Positions 7,514 to 15,227 of a stretch of DNA of 44,568 nt are shown here, piece after piece. The notes beneath the pieces are model-generated. The model did no database searches and was not told the DNA's origin. It saw nothing but the letters and a program-made list of their open reading frames with translations. Each line of letters starts with the position of its first letter. The stretch's first letter is position 1. Made by a program: the position numbers and the translations under genes. This DNA comes from Duncaniella muris (GTDB taxonomy: Bacteria; Bacteroidota; Bacteroidia; Bacteroidales; Muribaculaceae), in NCBI RefSeq assembly GCF_003024805.1, contig NZ_PUEC01000029.1, positions 1-44,568 of the forward strand. The letters are read 5' to 3'.

Positions 7514-8297
7514 CTTTCTCTTCGTCTAAAAATCTGAATACCAGTCTTCCAAAATAATCGTTTACGTCAAACTCCTCCCAACAGCTCAGAGGATCGGGCA
7601 ATCTCTCGCCATCAATCAGACTCCACAGCCAGTTCCGCAAGAGACCGACATCAAAAATAACACCTCTGTAACCAATAGGCACCGGCTCCGACCACCTTAC
7701 ATATTCAACTTTATATCCGGTGGTCGGAGCAGTATCATTGTCACGCCTGCTGATGTTGATATACCCGCCGTCGCCTTTAGTGAAATCATAAAGCATCCAT
7801 AGCGATTTGCCCTCTATGATATCTTCCAAAGCACAGAACACATCCGCCATATCAAAGTATCGGAAATCCTCGCCGTCAACACATAGTTTCGTCTCTGCCT
7901 CTTCTTGCTCGGAATGGATTTTCTGGCAGTGCCAGCCGGTCATATCAGGGAGCGATGCGGTGCGGAAGAAGTCACACATGATATCGGCGGCCATGTCGCA
8001 ATCAACGTCCGACCGCCACATTCGCAGCATATATCCGTTGACCATAAAACATACCGCTATACTGCTATCTTTAAAGTAATCAATTGAGTATGCCTTTGCA
8101 TCGCTGACTAACACCACCGGCACGCATTTTTCAAGGTATACACATCCGTTATCCTCAATGTCATCTATAGCATCAAGGATCTTTTCCTCGGTCACGTTTG
8201 ATGTGCGTATATCCCCGTTCTTTGTGCCCAGCACATATTGTGGTTTGCGGGCTTTAAGTCCGGAAAAGATGTCTCGTGTATCGTTGCTCATTTTCAA
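7503..8297 (-). CDS. Unknown protein coupled to the Sel1-repeat gene
   Basis: This is a 264-residue cytoplasmic protein of unknown function. It is rich in acidic and aromatic residues and has mixed alpha/beta character. No catalytic motif is recognisable. The reading frame ends inside the start region of the Sel1 gene (11-bp overlap), the strongest clue to its role. Two starts two codons apart (MKMSN) are equally possible. The pair may be an immunity-type or scaffold set, since small paired proteins of this appearance are common in Bacteroidetes accessory regions, but nothing here proves that. Confidence 0.6.
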   Translation of the reverse strand: MKMSNDTRDIFSGLKARKPQYVLGTKNGDIRTSNVTEEKILDAIDDIEDNGCVYLEKCVPVVLVSDAKAYSIDYFKDSSIAVCFMVNGYMLRMWRSDVDCDMAADIMCDFFRTASLPDMTGWHCQKIHSEQEEAETKLCVDGEDFRYFDMADVFCALEDIIEGKSLWMLYDFTKGDGGYINISRRDNDTAPTTGYKVEYVRWSEPVPIGYRGVIFDVGLLRNWLWSLIDGERLPDPLSCWEEFDVNDYFGRLVFRFLDEEKDER

Positions 8298-8378
8298 TTA
8301 ACGGTTTTTATGTTCAGCGGTCAGTTTGCCGCTCTCGATTGATATGTAGGGCATAAATTAGTTCTTGTCGTGATATTT

Positions 8379-8942
8379 TCAGTTCTTCCAAATCAATTCT
8401 TCGGAAACGAACATTGTCGGAGTAAACTCCACAATCCGGTAGTCGGCAATTCCGTTGATGTTGAACGGATCTTGAGCGATGATGGAGTCTACCAACGCGC
8501 GATTGTCAGACTTTATCATTATCACACCGCCAACGCGGGGAGTCTGCGGACCGGATGCGATGAAATCGCCAGCCGCATAGTGCTCGGCAAGATAGTCACG
8601 ATGTGCCTGAAGGAAACGGTCGACTTCTTCAAGCGGTTTTTTATATGTCAGAATTGCAATAAACATGGCTGTCCGGTTTTTCCAGCGTTTGAGTTGTGGA
8701 AAGAATTGACGCATCATGTCTTTTGCCTGTTCCTGTGTCAAGGTCTGTCCTGACTCCTTGTTTATCTCGTCGGTAAACTGAGCGCAATGTTCAATCATCT
8801 GCTCCATAGTGAAGTCTTGTGTGAATCTGCCATCCTTATAGCAGTAGATACAGTAATCCTCGTTGCGACTGCCATCAGCATTAGTACCTTTGTTGTCTGT
8901 AGTCAGCGGCATTCCGCAGCTTTGACAAAATTTATGTTCCAT
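8379..8942 (-). CDS. Zinc-ribbon / YCII-like domain fusion
   Basis: The 187-residue protein opens with MEHKFCQSCGMP and shares with the 3913-4593 gene the same ~80-residue zinc-ribbon module (C6/C9, C31/C34, QDFTMEQMIEHCAQFTDEIN, LKRW). The C-terminal ~95 residues match YCII-type ferredoxin-like proteins: an early ILTYKKPLEEVDRFLQAHRD with the family's conserved histidine, then GDFIASGPQTPRVGGV and a C-terminal EF-rich strand. YCII proteins are small enzymes or subunits of poorly known function. The gene ends a run that begins with blaI and lies nine bases after the beta-lactamase stop, so it may be transcribed with it. Confidence 0.75.
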   Translation of the reverse strand: MEHKFCQSCGMPLTTDNKGTNADGSRNEDYCIYCYKDGRFTQDFTMEQMIEHCAQFTDEINKESGQTLTQEQAKDMMRQFFPQLKRWKNRTAMFIAILTYKKPLEEVDRFLQAHRDYLAEHYAAGDFIASGPQTPRVGGVIMIKSDNRALVDSIIAQDPFNINGIADYRIVEFTPTMFVSEELIWKN

Positions 8943-8951
8943 ATTCTTGTC

Positions 8952-9872
8952 TTATTTTTGTTTAATCAAACCTTCCAAGACAATCTTAGAGACCTCAGTA
9001 ATGATGGCTGAGGTCGTTGCTATGTCGTAATTGGAATCAGCAACAAACACGGCAACAGAATATCTTGTACCATTAGGCAAATTCACATATCCACAATCAT
9101 TTACTGCGGATATGCGACCTTCGGGTGTCGGAAATCCTGTACCTGTCTTATGTCCTATCAGGGCATTAGTAGGCAAAAGGGGGAAAGCAAGCCTGTCAAG
9201 CCCCGTGCGACACTGTTCAAGCATGACGGATATTTCAGAATATAACTGTGATGCGTTTCTCAGTTCGTGGTAAAACCTATCAAATAGCTGCGCCATTGCC
9301 AAAGGTGTGGTACGGTTAAGATAGCTTAGGTATGGATCACGGTGCATATCTTCTTCCGAGGCTCCGATTACAATCTCATCAGAGATACCCATTTGCCTCA
9401 TTATTGATGTTACTCCCGATGTTCCACCGACGCGATGCAGGAGTATGTCTGCCGCATTGTTGTCACTCTCAACCAAAGACCATTCAAGCAGTTCTCTTAC
9501 AGTCATGGCATTTAGGCTCTTACCATACTTTTTGAGCATCGGGCTATAGGTATCCTCTTTCATAGCCTTCTCGCTGAATGTTACGGTATCGTTCAGGGAC
9601 ATACCGTTAGTATTTATCCAGTGCGCTACCGTCAGAGCCAGCGGAAATTTGACTACGCTCATCATAGGGAAGTCCCGATTGCCGTTGACAGATACGGTGT
9701 CTTTGCCATTGATAATGACCGCGACACCTATACGGGCATCTTTCCCTTTGATATACTCGTGCAAAGCATTCTCTATCGCCTTGTTTCCACCAGCGAAAGC
9801 AGGCGATATAAAAGACAAATATATAATTATAAACAGTAACTTTCTCATTTTGAATACAGTTTTGTCCCTCAT
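8952..9872 (-). CDS. Class A beta-lactamase, subclass A2 (Bacteroidetes type)
   Basis: A secreted serine beta-lactamase of 306 residues that hydrolyses beta-lactams in the periplasm. The signal peptide is MRKLLFIIIYLSFISPAFA from the second methionine. All class A motifs are present: S72-V-V-K75, S136-D-N138, an omega-loop with E173/E174 followed by N186-R-T-T-P, and K242-T-G. The spacing and the MMSV..K context resemble CfxA/CblA enzymes, not TEM. The first methionine is favoured because ATGA overlaps the stop of the acetyltransferase, coupling translation. Spectrum cannot be read from sequence. The blaI fragment upstream and its operator point to former BlaI control. Confidence 0.92.
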   Translation of the reverse strand: MRDKTVFKMRKLLFIIIYLSFISPAFAGGNKAIENALHEYIKGKDARIGVAVIINGKDTVSVNGNRDFPMMSVVKFPLALTVAHWINTNGMSLNDTVTFSEKAMKEDTYSPMLKKYGKSLNAMTVRELLEWSLVESDNNAADILLHRVGGTSGVTSIMRQMGISDEIVIGASEEDMHRDPYLSYLNRTTPLAMAQLFDRFYHELRNASQLYSEISVMLEQCRTGLDRLAFPLLPTNALIGHKTGTGFPTPEGRISAVNDCGYVNLPNGTRYSVAVFVADSNYDIATTSAIITEVSKIVLEGLIKQK

Positions 9873-10504
9873 ATAAAATGACAGTCTAATGAACCTAAAT
9901 CCCCGTCTTGAATAGCTTTGATTGAATTACGAATTATATCTGCGTCCCAGTTCCACCATTGGAGTTCTTGCAATCGGGCTATAATATCTGTAGAGAATCG
10001 TTTTCGTATTTCCTTTGCAGGAACACCGCCAACAATCGAGTATGGCTCGACATCCTTTGTGACAACAGCTCGTGTGCCAATTATAGCACCATCACCGATG
10101 GTCACCCCAGCCATTATTATAGCGTCATATCCAATCCACACATCATTGCCAATTACAATATCGCCCTTGTTATCCCAAGCAGAAACAACATCAGATTTCG
10201 GTAAGTCCCATTCCTCAAAGAAAAGCGGGAACGTGTATGTAGAAAGCGATTTCAGGGTATGGTTGGCGCAATTGAATATAAACTTTGCTCCGCAGGCTAT
10301 TGAGCAAAACTTTCCGATAATCAAACGATCATGATTTATAGGATAATGATACAGCACGTTATTCTTCTCAAAGTCACGAGGGTCATTCACAAAATCATTG
10401 TAAATGGTAAAATCTCCGACTTCAATATTCTGGTGCGTTATGACTGATTTAAGATAGACAGTCTGATTATCACCAGAACGAGGATATATCTCTGTTTGGT
10501 TCAT
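9869..10504 (-). CDS. CatB/Vat-type xenobiotic O-acetyltransferase
   Basis: The 211-residue protein belongs to the left-handed beta-helix (hexapeptide) acetyltransferases that inactivate chloramphenicol or streptogramin A with acetyl-CoA. Visible features are LYHYPINHDRLIIGKFCSI, the catalytic histidine H82 in CANHTL, hexapeptide turns (GDIVIGNDVWIGYDAIIMAG, VTIGDGAIIGTRAVVTKDV) and the C-terminal IVGGVPAK.IRKRF. The overall pattern fits the CatB/Vat group closely, but the drug cannot be fixed from sequence. Its stop overlaps the beta-lactamase start (ATGA). The pair lies downstream of a BlaI-type promoter, an arrangement that would make acetyltransferase expression follow beta-lactam regulation. 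Confidence 0.88.
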   Translation of the reverse strand: MNQTEIYPRSGDNQTVYLKSVITHQNIEVGDFTIYNDFVNDPRDFEKNNVLYHYPINHDRLIIGKFCSIACGAKFIFNCANHTLKSLSTYTFPLFFEEWDLPKSDVVSAWDNKGDIVIGNDVWIGYDAIIMAGVTIGDGAIIGTRAVVTKDVEPYSIVGGVPAKEIRKRFSTDIIARLQELQWWNWDADIIRNSIKAIQDGDLGSLDCHFI

Positions 10505-10512
10505 ATCTAAAA

Positions 10513-10620
10513 CTATTTGAGCCGTTCTATTTCATTTATATTCAATATGTGCAAATAATGATAAATATTGCCATCTTCCTGCGCATCACCATTAATGCCA
10601 ATAACGCTCTTGACTTCCAT
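10513..10620 (-). CDS. Possible 35-residue protein between blaI and the acetyltransferase
   Basis: An ATG frame of 35 residues, opening MEVKSVIGINGDAQEDGN, fills the gap between the blaI remnant and the acetyltransferase, where BlaR1 would be expected in a standard bla operon. It has no recognised domain, no membrane segment, and may be a fragment left by a deletion. It would be translated 13 bases after the blaI frame stops. Evidence is limited to position and an open frame. Confidence 0.3.
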   Translation of the reverse strand: MEVKSVIGINGDAQEDGNIYHYLHILNINEIERLK

Positions 10621-10633
10621 ATAATAATCAGTT

Positions 10634-11004
10634 CTATTCTTGGCGATTGCCTTCTATCACCTGATTTATCAACTCCCGGACTTCATCGTCTGACATTTTC
10701 CTATCTCTTACAAGAGTGCTTATCACTCCACGAATGGAATTGTTGAAATATCGCTGAACGACATTTTTCAGATTGTTACCACAATACTCCTCTCTTTCTA
10801 TAAGGGGATAGTAGATGAATCCGTTGTTTCCTGCCGGCTTGTGCCCTTATCAACAAGAAACTTCACGAATGTAGATATGGCGGTTCTGCTTGGACGAGGT
10901 TCGGGATAAGTGGCAATAATCTCCTTAACGGTAGCTTCGCCCTTCTCCCAAAACTTATTCATCACTTCTTCTTCACGCTTGGTAAGTTGTTCCATCATCT
11001 TCAA
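10634..11004 (-). pseudogene. blaI: blaI repressor, frameshifted
   Basis: The N-terminal winged-helix domain of BlaI/MecI/CopY repressors is intact (LTKREEEVMNKFWEKGEATV, then RTAISTFVKFLVDKG), but after residue ~53 the frame is lost and stops at 10798. The missing dimer half continues in another frame from about 10834 down to a stop at 10634 (HKPAGNNGFIYYPLIERE, then NNSIRGVISTLVRDRKMSDD). A net deletion of one base, or of 1+3n bases, explains this. The 68-residue product has the DNA-binding domain without the dimerisation/cleavage region, so repression should be weak or absent. No blaR1 sensor gene is in the window. Confidence 0.85.
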
Positions 11005-11013
11005 CTTAAGATT

Positions 11014-11051
11014 TATAGTGCAAAGTTAGTCTAAATTCGTTAGACCGCAAA
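11014..11051 (-). promoter_or_regulatory. bla operon promoter with BlaI-type operator
   Basis: On the minus strand, TTTG (11051-11048) and TAACTTTG (11028-11021) are separated by 19 bases, an ideal Bacteroidetes promoter. The dyad GTCTAA-N5-TTAGAC (11029-11045) exactly fills the spacer, as BlaI-type operators do. The expected start of transcription is near 11014, ten bases before the blaI ATG. The IS at 11076-12397 ends about 24 bp upstream of the -33 box, leaving the promoter intact. Confidence 0.75.
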
Positions 11052-11075
11052 GATTTATATGCTTAAATTACTACT

Positions 11076-12397
11076 GGTGCGATAAAAATCGCGTTAGTTT
11101 AAAAATCATCAAATAAAGAGAGTTCTTTGACATTTTGGTCTGAATTGGTTGATGGGTCTTGTTTGGTCATAAGCCATCGCAGGTCGACACGCTCCAAGGC
11201 AGAGATTCTGATCAAGGTCGCCACCTCGGTAATAGAATAGCAGCTGTTATAATTGGCTTTTATTCTTGCTACCGTCAGATAGGCTATGATGGCAGTCCAA
11301 ATGTGGACTTTAACGGCATTTTCGGAGAATCCCCAAAGATTCTTGACGACGATGTTCTGCTTAATCCACTTGAAGAAAACCTCTATATCCCAACGGTGAC
11401 GATAAAGATTGGCGATTTCCAATGCGCTGACTTCAAAGTTATTGGATATGAAATCAACAATGGCATCATTGTCCGGGTCATATACTCATACGAATCTCAT
11501 ATCCTCAGGATAGAGCTTGCAGGACTTGTATCCGGTGACACGAATCCGAGAGTCTTCTATGATACTTGGGGTCGTATCGGGGATAGCCAACTGCTCGATG
11601 GTTGTGAACTTCATGTTCTCTTTTGGGCGTAACACCCCGAATGCCTGCGACTGATGGAATCTGAACAGTGCCTTGAAGTCAACATACGCCTTGTCCATTA
11701 CATAAAAAGCGAATGGTTCCGGTGTGAGCATGTCGAGTTCGTTACTGTCATGCCATTTACCATCAGTGATATGGATGTTGGTGGGTATACTTCCTCGTAA
11801 ATCAAGCAAAGTATGCATTTTAACTGCGCCCTTGCTGTATTTGCCCAACGCCCACGCTGCGAGTTTTATGCTTGTGGATATGGTCGTGGAGTCCAACGCA
11901 TAAATTACGTTGTCTATGGTTATATCGGAGAGTTGAACCTTTGAATACATTGGTCTAACCAATCCGATAAGATAAAACCCAAGGCCCTCAAAAATACGAT
12001 AATCCCTGCTTTCGTTTGCGCGAGACAATGATGTATGGTTCACTATGTTGCGAAAACCGAGGCGATATAGAATTTTTGAGTGAGCTTCCAAGCATAGACA
12101 AATGTCTCTAAGTGAATCACACCCTGTCAATTGACCAAAGAGCAGATGAAGGAGGTGGTTGTAACTGGTGAGATTCTTTACATGCCAATCGCCTTTATAT
12201 TGCTTTACCAGCTTATCGAACCAGTAGCGCGGTATAAACTCTATGACTTGGGAGAACACGAACTTTCCTTGATTCATAATCTTGATGCTTCTGAACAACA
12301 AGACTAATAAACCAAATTCAAATCAAAGAATCAATGTACTCTTGTATTTGACTAAATACTAATATATTAATCACAGTTGTTGGATTTTTATCGCACC
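11076..12397 (-). mobile_element. IS4-type insertion sequence (DUF4372/DDE), 1.32 kb
   Basis: Perfect 15-bp terminal inverted repeats GGTGCGATAAAAATC lie at 11076-11090 and (inverted) 12383-12397. ACTACT directly borders both ends and is a likely 6-bp target duplication. The interior holds one transposase gene on the minus strand. The intact ends suggest the insertion is fairly recent, although the transposase carries a stop codon and would need help in trans to move. Confidence 0.88.
11099..12277 (-). pseudogene. IS4-family transposase with an in-frame stop
   Basis: The natural start is MNQGKFVFSQVIEF at 12277, beginning the DUF4372 N-terminal domain. The DDE catalytic domain follows: first Asp in YALDSTTIS, second Asp in YVMDKAYVDFK, and the Glu-bearing YRHRWDIEVFFKWIKQ near the C-terminus. 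At 11486-11488 the frame reads TGA between MRFV and VYDPDNDA. Both halves share one frame, so this is a nonsense change (CGA to TGA is simplest) and not programmed frameshifting. Full length would be about 392 residues. The catalytic Glu lies after the stop, so the short product is expected to be dead. Confidence 0.88.
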
Positions 12398-12441
12398 ACT
12401 ACTAATTATGAACGAAGGGACGGTGCTCTGGAAGGTCGTTT

Positions 12442-12606
12442 TCAGAAAAGAATTACAGCAACGCTGGGTGCTGTAATTCTTCTTTGCCGGTTTACTCCGT
12501 AAAGATAGCGTCTCTCGGTCTGGCTTATGAGCAGCTTTGCGAGCTGTTCCGACTGTGATTCGCTCAGGAGTCTGCATTGGGTCTCTTTTTTAGGTTTTAC
12601 AGGCAT
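12442..12606 (-). CDS. Small ORF after PRTRC protein C
   Basis: A 54-residue basic frame (MPVKPKKETQCRLLSESQSE) starts nine bases after the PRTRC-C stop, so it probably belongs to that operon. The last ~12 codons run through a 13-bp hairpin at 12448-12481, so the C-terminus is likely a truncation or recombination junction and not the original end. No domain is recognised. Confidence 0.4.
   Translation of the reverse strand: MPVKPKKETQCRLLSESQSEQLAKLLISQTERRYLYGVNRQRRITAPSVAVILF
12448..12481 (-). terminator. 13-bp hairpin, possible terminator at the island scar
   Basis: Perfect arms at 12448-12460 and 12469-12481 (AATTACAGCA core) enclose an 8-base loop; on the minus strand the stem is followed by TTTTC. 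It sits inside the small ORF's 3' end and could stop the PRTRC-remnant transcript before the IS. Confidence 0.45.
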
Positions 12607-12615
12607 TGGTTCTTA

Positions 12616-12834
12616 TCATTTTGTTCTGATTGTGGTCTTGAACTCATAGACCGCCGCATCGTCCTTCATGGTGGGATCGTGTACCGTGGCGGTTGTCAGT
12701 TCGGGATAGGTGTTGGAATAGAATCCCATCACCATTTCGGGACTGTCAGAGGGATTGGGGTCGTCGAGCGTGATTGTGGCTGTCCCTTTCTTGAAAATGA
12801 ACACGCGTTTGATTCCTGTGATTTCGAGTGCCAT
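12616..12834 (-). CDS. PRTRC system protein C
   Basis: The 72-residue protein matches the PRTRC-C family over its whole length: MALEITGIKRVFIFKKG, DPNPSDSPEMV, FYSNTYPELTTATV, and a closing YEFKTTIRTK. PRTRC (ParB-related, ThiF-related cassette) genes travel on plasmids and integrative elements; their biochemical role is unresolved. The gene appears intact but has lost most of its cassette: no ParB-like, ThiF-like, PRTRC-A or PRTRC-B gene is present. It follows the broken PRTRC-E gene after four bases. Confidence 0.85.
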   Translation of the reverse strand: MALEITGIKRVFIFKKGTATITLDDPNPSDSPEMVMGFYSNTYPELTTATVHDPTMKDDAAVYEFKTTIRTK

Positions 12835-12838
12835 AGTC

Positions 12839-13697
12839 TTACATCATTTGGGGTTGTGCATAATTTCTTTGTAACATTGATGCCGGGAAGTCGGGATATT
12901 CCGCATATTCCTCCGGCCGGTAAGGAGGTGCGTCGTCCAGATCAGCCATTCTAGGTGCATGAGCCGCCATGTCGTGATCGAACGGCATCGGCTGTTGTGA
13001 GTACCGTGGCTGACCGTTGGGAGGATACGCGGCGTTCTGCCCCTCGTTTGGCGGCATCATTCCGCCATTTGAATGTGCATATTGAGGATAGCCACCTTTG
13101 GGATGTGCCTGTTGCGGATATCCGTACTGGCCACTATATACCTGTCCGGGGTTGCCGTATGGCTGTTGAGCGGGGTGTGCAGCTTGCGCCGGCATTTCCT
13201 GCTGTGGCATGGCGGACTGATGTTGTGGTGCAGCTTGCTGTTGAACGGTCGGTTGTTGAACCGGTTTAACAGGTTCCGGCATTGGCTGAGGCTGTACCTG
13301 CGCCGTCGCGGGCTGTTGTGTCGGTTGCTGGACTTGGGACTGCTGCGGTTGAGTCTGCTCTGGTTCCTCCATCATTGCGAAGAGGTCGCCTTGTTCCGAC
13401 AGTTTCTTCTGCTCGTCAAGCCGTTCGTCTATTGTCTTCAGGTCGCCGGCTTTGGCGTACTTGCGTGCCTCGGTAAGCGCGTCCACGGCCTCCTTGTGTC
13501 TCTTGGCGGCGATATGCTCCTCTGCCTTCTTGAGATTCTTCTCATACTTCTCGCGCTTTTCCCTGTCCTCTTTGGATTCTTTCGCCTTGACTTGATTCCG
13601 GGTCTTTCAATCCGGACGATTCTTTTTTTCGGCACCGGAATTGTCACCGCCGGTTGTGCCGCTGTCATGACAGCCTGTCTCATAGTCATTTCTTTTT
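12839..13697 (-). pseudogene. PRTRC system protein E, 5'-truncated with a stop codon
   Basis: The readable part has a charged helical segment (KESKEDREKREKYEKNLKKA, residues just before 13486) typical of PRTRC-E, then a long Pro/Gln-rich tail with many PQ and YPQ repeats (about 12860-13380), ending QPQMM. In the same frame a TGA at 13607-13609 separates this from an upstream Gly/Asp-rich piece (HDSGTTGGDNSGAEKKNRPD). The frame then ends at a TAA beside the MITE-like element at 13698. The expected N-terminal PRTRC-E domain is missing. The GTG at 13486 is internal and unlikely to be a true start. Confidence 0.65.
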
Positions 13698-13791
13698 TAT
13701 TGCTGTCCGATAAAACTAAAAGGACTGACTCCTGCAATAGGTGCCAGTCCTAATTTTGTTTTACCTCAAAAAGTTTTATCGGACAGCAATA
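13698..13791. mobile_element. 94-bp MITE-like element with 20-bp perfect inverted repeats
   Basis: The arms at 13698-13717 and 13772-13791 are perfect inverse copies (TTGCTGTCCGATAAAACT core). A second dyad lies inside: AGGACTG at 13721-13727 with CAGTCCT at 13745-13751. If the outermost TA on each side is the target duplication, the element is 90 bp. It holds no gene. The arm core CGATAAAA also occurs in the terminal repeat of the IS4-type element at 11076-12397, so it may derive from a relative. A very strong terminator hairpin is the alternative. Confidence 0.65.
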
Positions 13792-13880
13792 TTTCTATTA
13801 CTATGACCTTTTGCACATTATAGTAAGTATTGAACTAAATTCAAAGGTCTTATGAAACTATGATGGAAAGGAGGTAAGCA

Positions 13881-14141
13881 ATGAAACATATACTTTTGAT
13901 AATTACAGCCATATTGATCTTGAGTGTCTCGTGCAGGGGCAAAGGATCTGCGTCAGCATCAAGTGATAGCCGTCATGACTCGATTGTCGCGATAGATGGC
14001 AACAGGTCTTTTGAGTTACTAAAGAAGCTCGGCATAGAATATGAATCGCTTATCGTGAAGGATGATTCTTTGCCGGCCCCATCTGACCGTGATTTTCTCC
14101 TTACCACATCTGAGCAGTGTTCATTTCTCAGAATTGCCTGA
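13881..14141 (+). CDS. Small putative lipoprotein
   Basis: An 86-residue protein with a lipoprotein signal (MKHILLIITAILILSVSC; lipid-modified Cys18 expected), then a Ser/Lys linker and about 50 polar residues with no domain I know. The start has an unusually strong ribosome-binding site for this group (GGAGG about ten bases upstream). The 3' end overlaps the convergent YbhN-type gene by 21 bp, and the last residues (CSFLRIA) come from that overlap, so the gene may be shortened. It marks the border between accessory and core DNA. Confidence 0.55.
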   Translation: MKHILLIITAILILSVSCRGKGSASASSDSRHDSIVAIDGNRSFELLKKLGIEYESLIVKDDSLPAPSDRDFLLTTSEQCSFLRIA

Positions 14142-15227
14142 ATTTATGAGATTTGCTTTATCCATGACCGGGCGATGAGCGGGGCGTCTGCGGCGGGAGA
14201 GTATTATGTAGATGGCGCTGAATATGCCTGACGCTATGAGCATGGCTGTCTGGAAACTCCAGCAGACCAGTGAATAGGCTGCACCGTCGCTCTCGCTGAT
14301 ACCGAAAAGGCTGAGCGCGAACATGACGGCGATGTTCCACGGACCAAGTCCGCCGTTTGAGGGGACTCCCATGCTGCATGATCCGAATACAAACACCACC
14401 AGCCCCGGAATCAACCCCCAGCAATAGCCCTGGCCGCTTATGAGCTGACGTGTGAAGGGGAAGGCAAAGAAACAAAGATAGGTGTCGAGGAAATAGCAGA
14501 TCCATATGCCGAACGTGAGCACTATGTAGAGGCCGGTCCCTTTCATGTGGAACAGGACCACGAATCCGTTCCAGATTCTGCGGAGACTCCGGTTGACACC
14601 TTTGACAAAGGCCGTCCGGCGGAAGAAATAGTCTCCGGCTACCAGAAGCGCGACCACTACGGCAATCCAGATCCACAACCCGCCGCTGGTGGTGATGCGG
14701 TCAATGGCCTCACCGAGCGGATAACGGTCGAAAAAACGGTCCATATAGGGTCTGGCCACAAAAAGGGCGATAAACACCAGCAGCAGAATCATTATTCCGT
14801 CAGAAGCCCTGTCGCCGATGTCGGTGCCCACAACGGTTGACAGTTTGCATTGCTCGCGGCGGGAGATGTAGACACACCTCCAGGCCTCTCCGAGATACGG
14901 GAAAAGCAGATTCAGAGCATATGCCCCGAAGATCGAGACACTTTCGGCCAGGACTGGTATGCGGGGAATGCCTGCGGCGCGGAGCTGTATGCCCCATCGG
15001 ATGCCTCTGATCACGTGTGACAGGACTGTCAGAACCATCATGGCAACAAGATAACGATAGTCCACTCCGCTGCTCATGATTTCACCTATCTGACGGATAT
15101 CGACTTTGTGGAAGAGCCAGACTACCATTCCTGCCGACACCGCTACGGGCAGCAGATATTTCATTACGCGCGCTATGACAGCCACCAGTCTGTGAGCTGA
15201 TCCCTCTGACATTTTTTGTTGCATCAT
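14121..15227 (-). CDS. YbhN/UPF0104 lysylphosphatidylglycerol-synthase-TM-type membrane protein
   Basis: The 368-residue protein has about eight hydrophobic segments (for example around residues 25-42, 60-77, 150-166 and 190-207). It matches the membrane half of MprF-like proteins without the cytoplasmic synthase half. Family hallmarks are RGIRWGIQLRAAG, the LLFPYLGEAWR loop, the VVGTDIGDRASD loop and the PSNGGLGPWN glycine-rich loop. Such proteins are thought to move or present lipid or polyprenyl substrates across the inner membrane; the substrate here is unknown. It reads away from the PPi-PFK terminator and has no operon partner. Confidence 0.82.
   Translation of the reverse strand: MMQQKMSEGSAHRLVAVIARVMKYLLPVAVSAGMVVWLFHKVDIRQIGEIMSSGVDYRYLVAMMVLTVLSHVIRGIRWGIQLRAAGIPRIPVLAESVSIFGAYALNLLFPYLGEAWRCVYISRREQCKLSTVVGTDIGDRASDGIMILLLVFIALFVARPYMDRFFDRYPLGEAIDRITTSGGLWIWIAVVVALLVAGDYFFRRTAFVKGVNRSLRRIWNGFVVLFHMKGTGLYIVLTFGIWICYFLDTYLCFFAFPFTRQLISGQGYCWGLIPGLVVFVFGSCSMGVPSNGGLGPWNIAVMFALSLFGISESDGAAYSLVCWSFQTAMLIASGIFSAIYIILSRRRRPAHRPVMDKANLINSGNSEK

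Noticed and set aside
11422-11488. Programmed frameshift in the IS4 transposase
   Set aside because: Both halves are in the same frame separated by a TGA; a nonsense change explains it.
12371-12577. 68-residue minus-strand frame reaching into the IS end
   Set aside because: It reads out of phase with the PRTRC-associated ORF and crosses the IS terminal repeat; no support as a gene.
13438-13737. 99-residue frame beginning inside the MITE-like element
   Set aside because: Arg/Pro-rich out-of-frame reading of the PRTRC-E remnant; family-like sequence is in the other frame.
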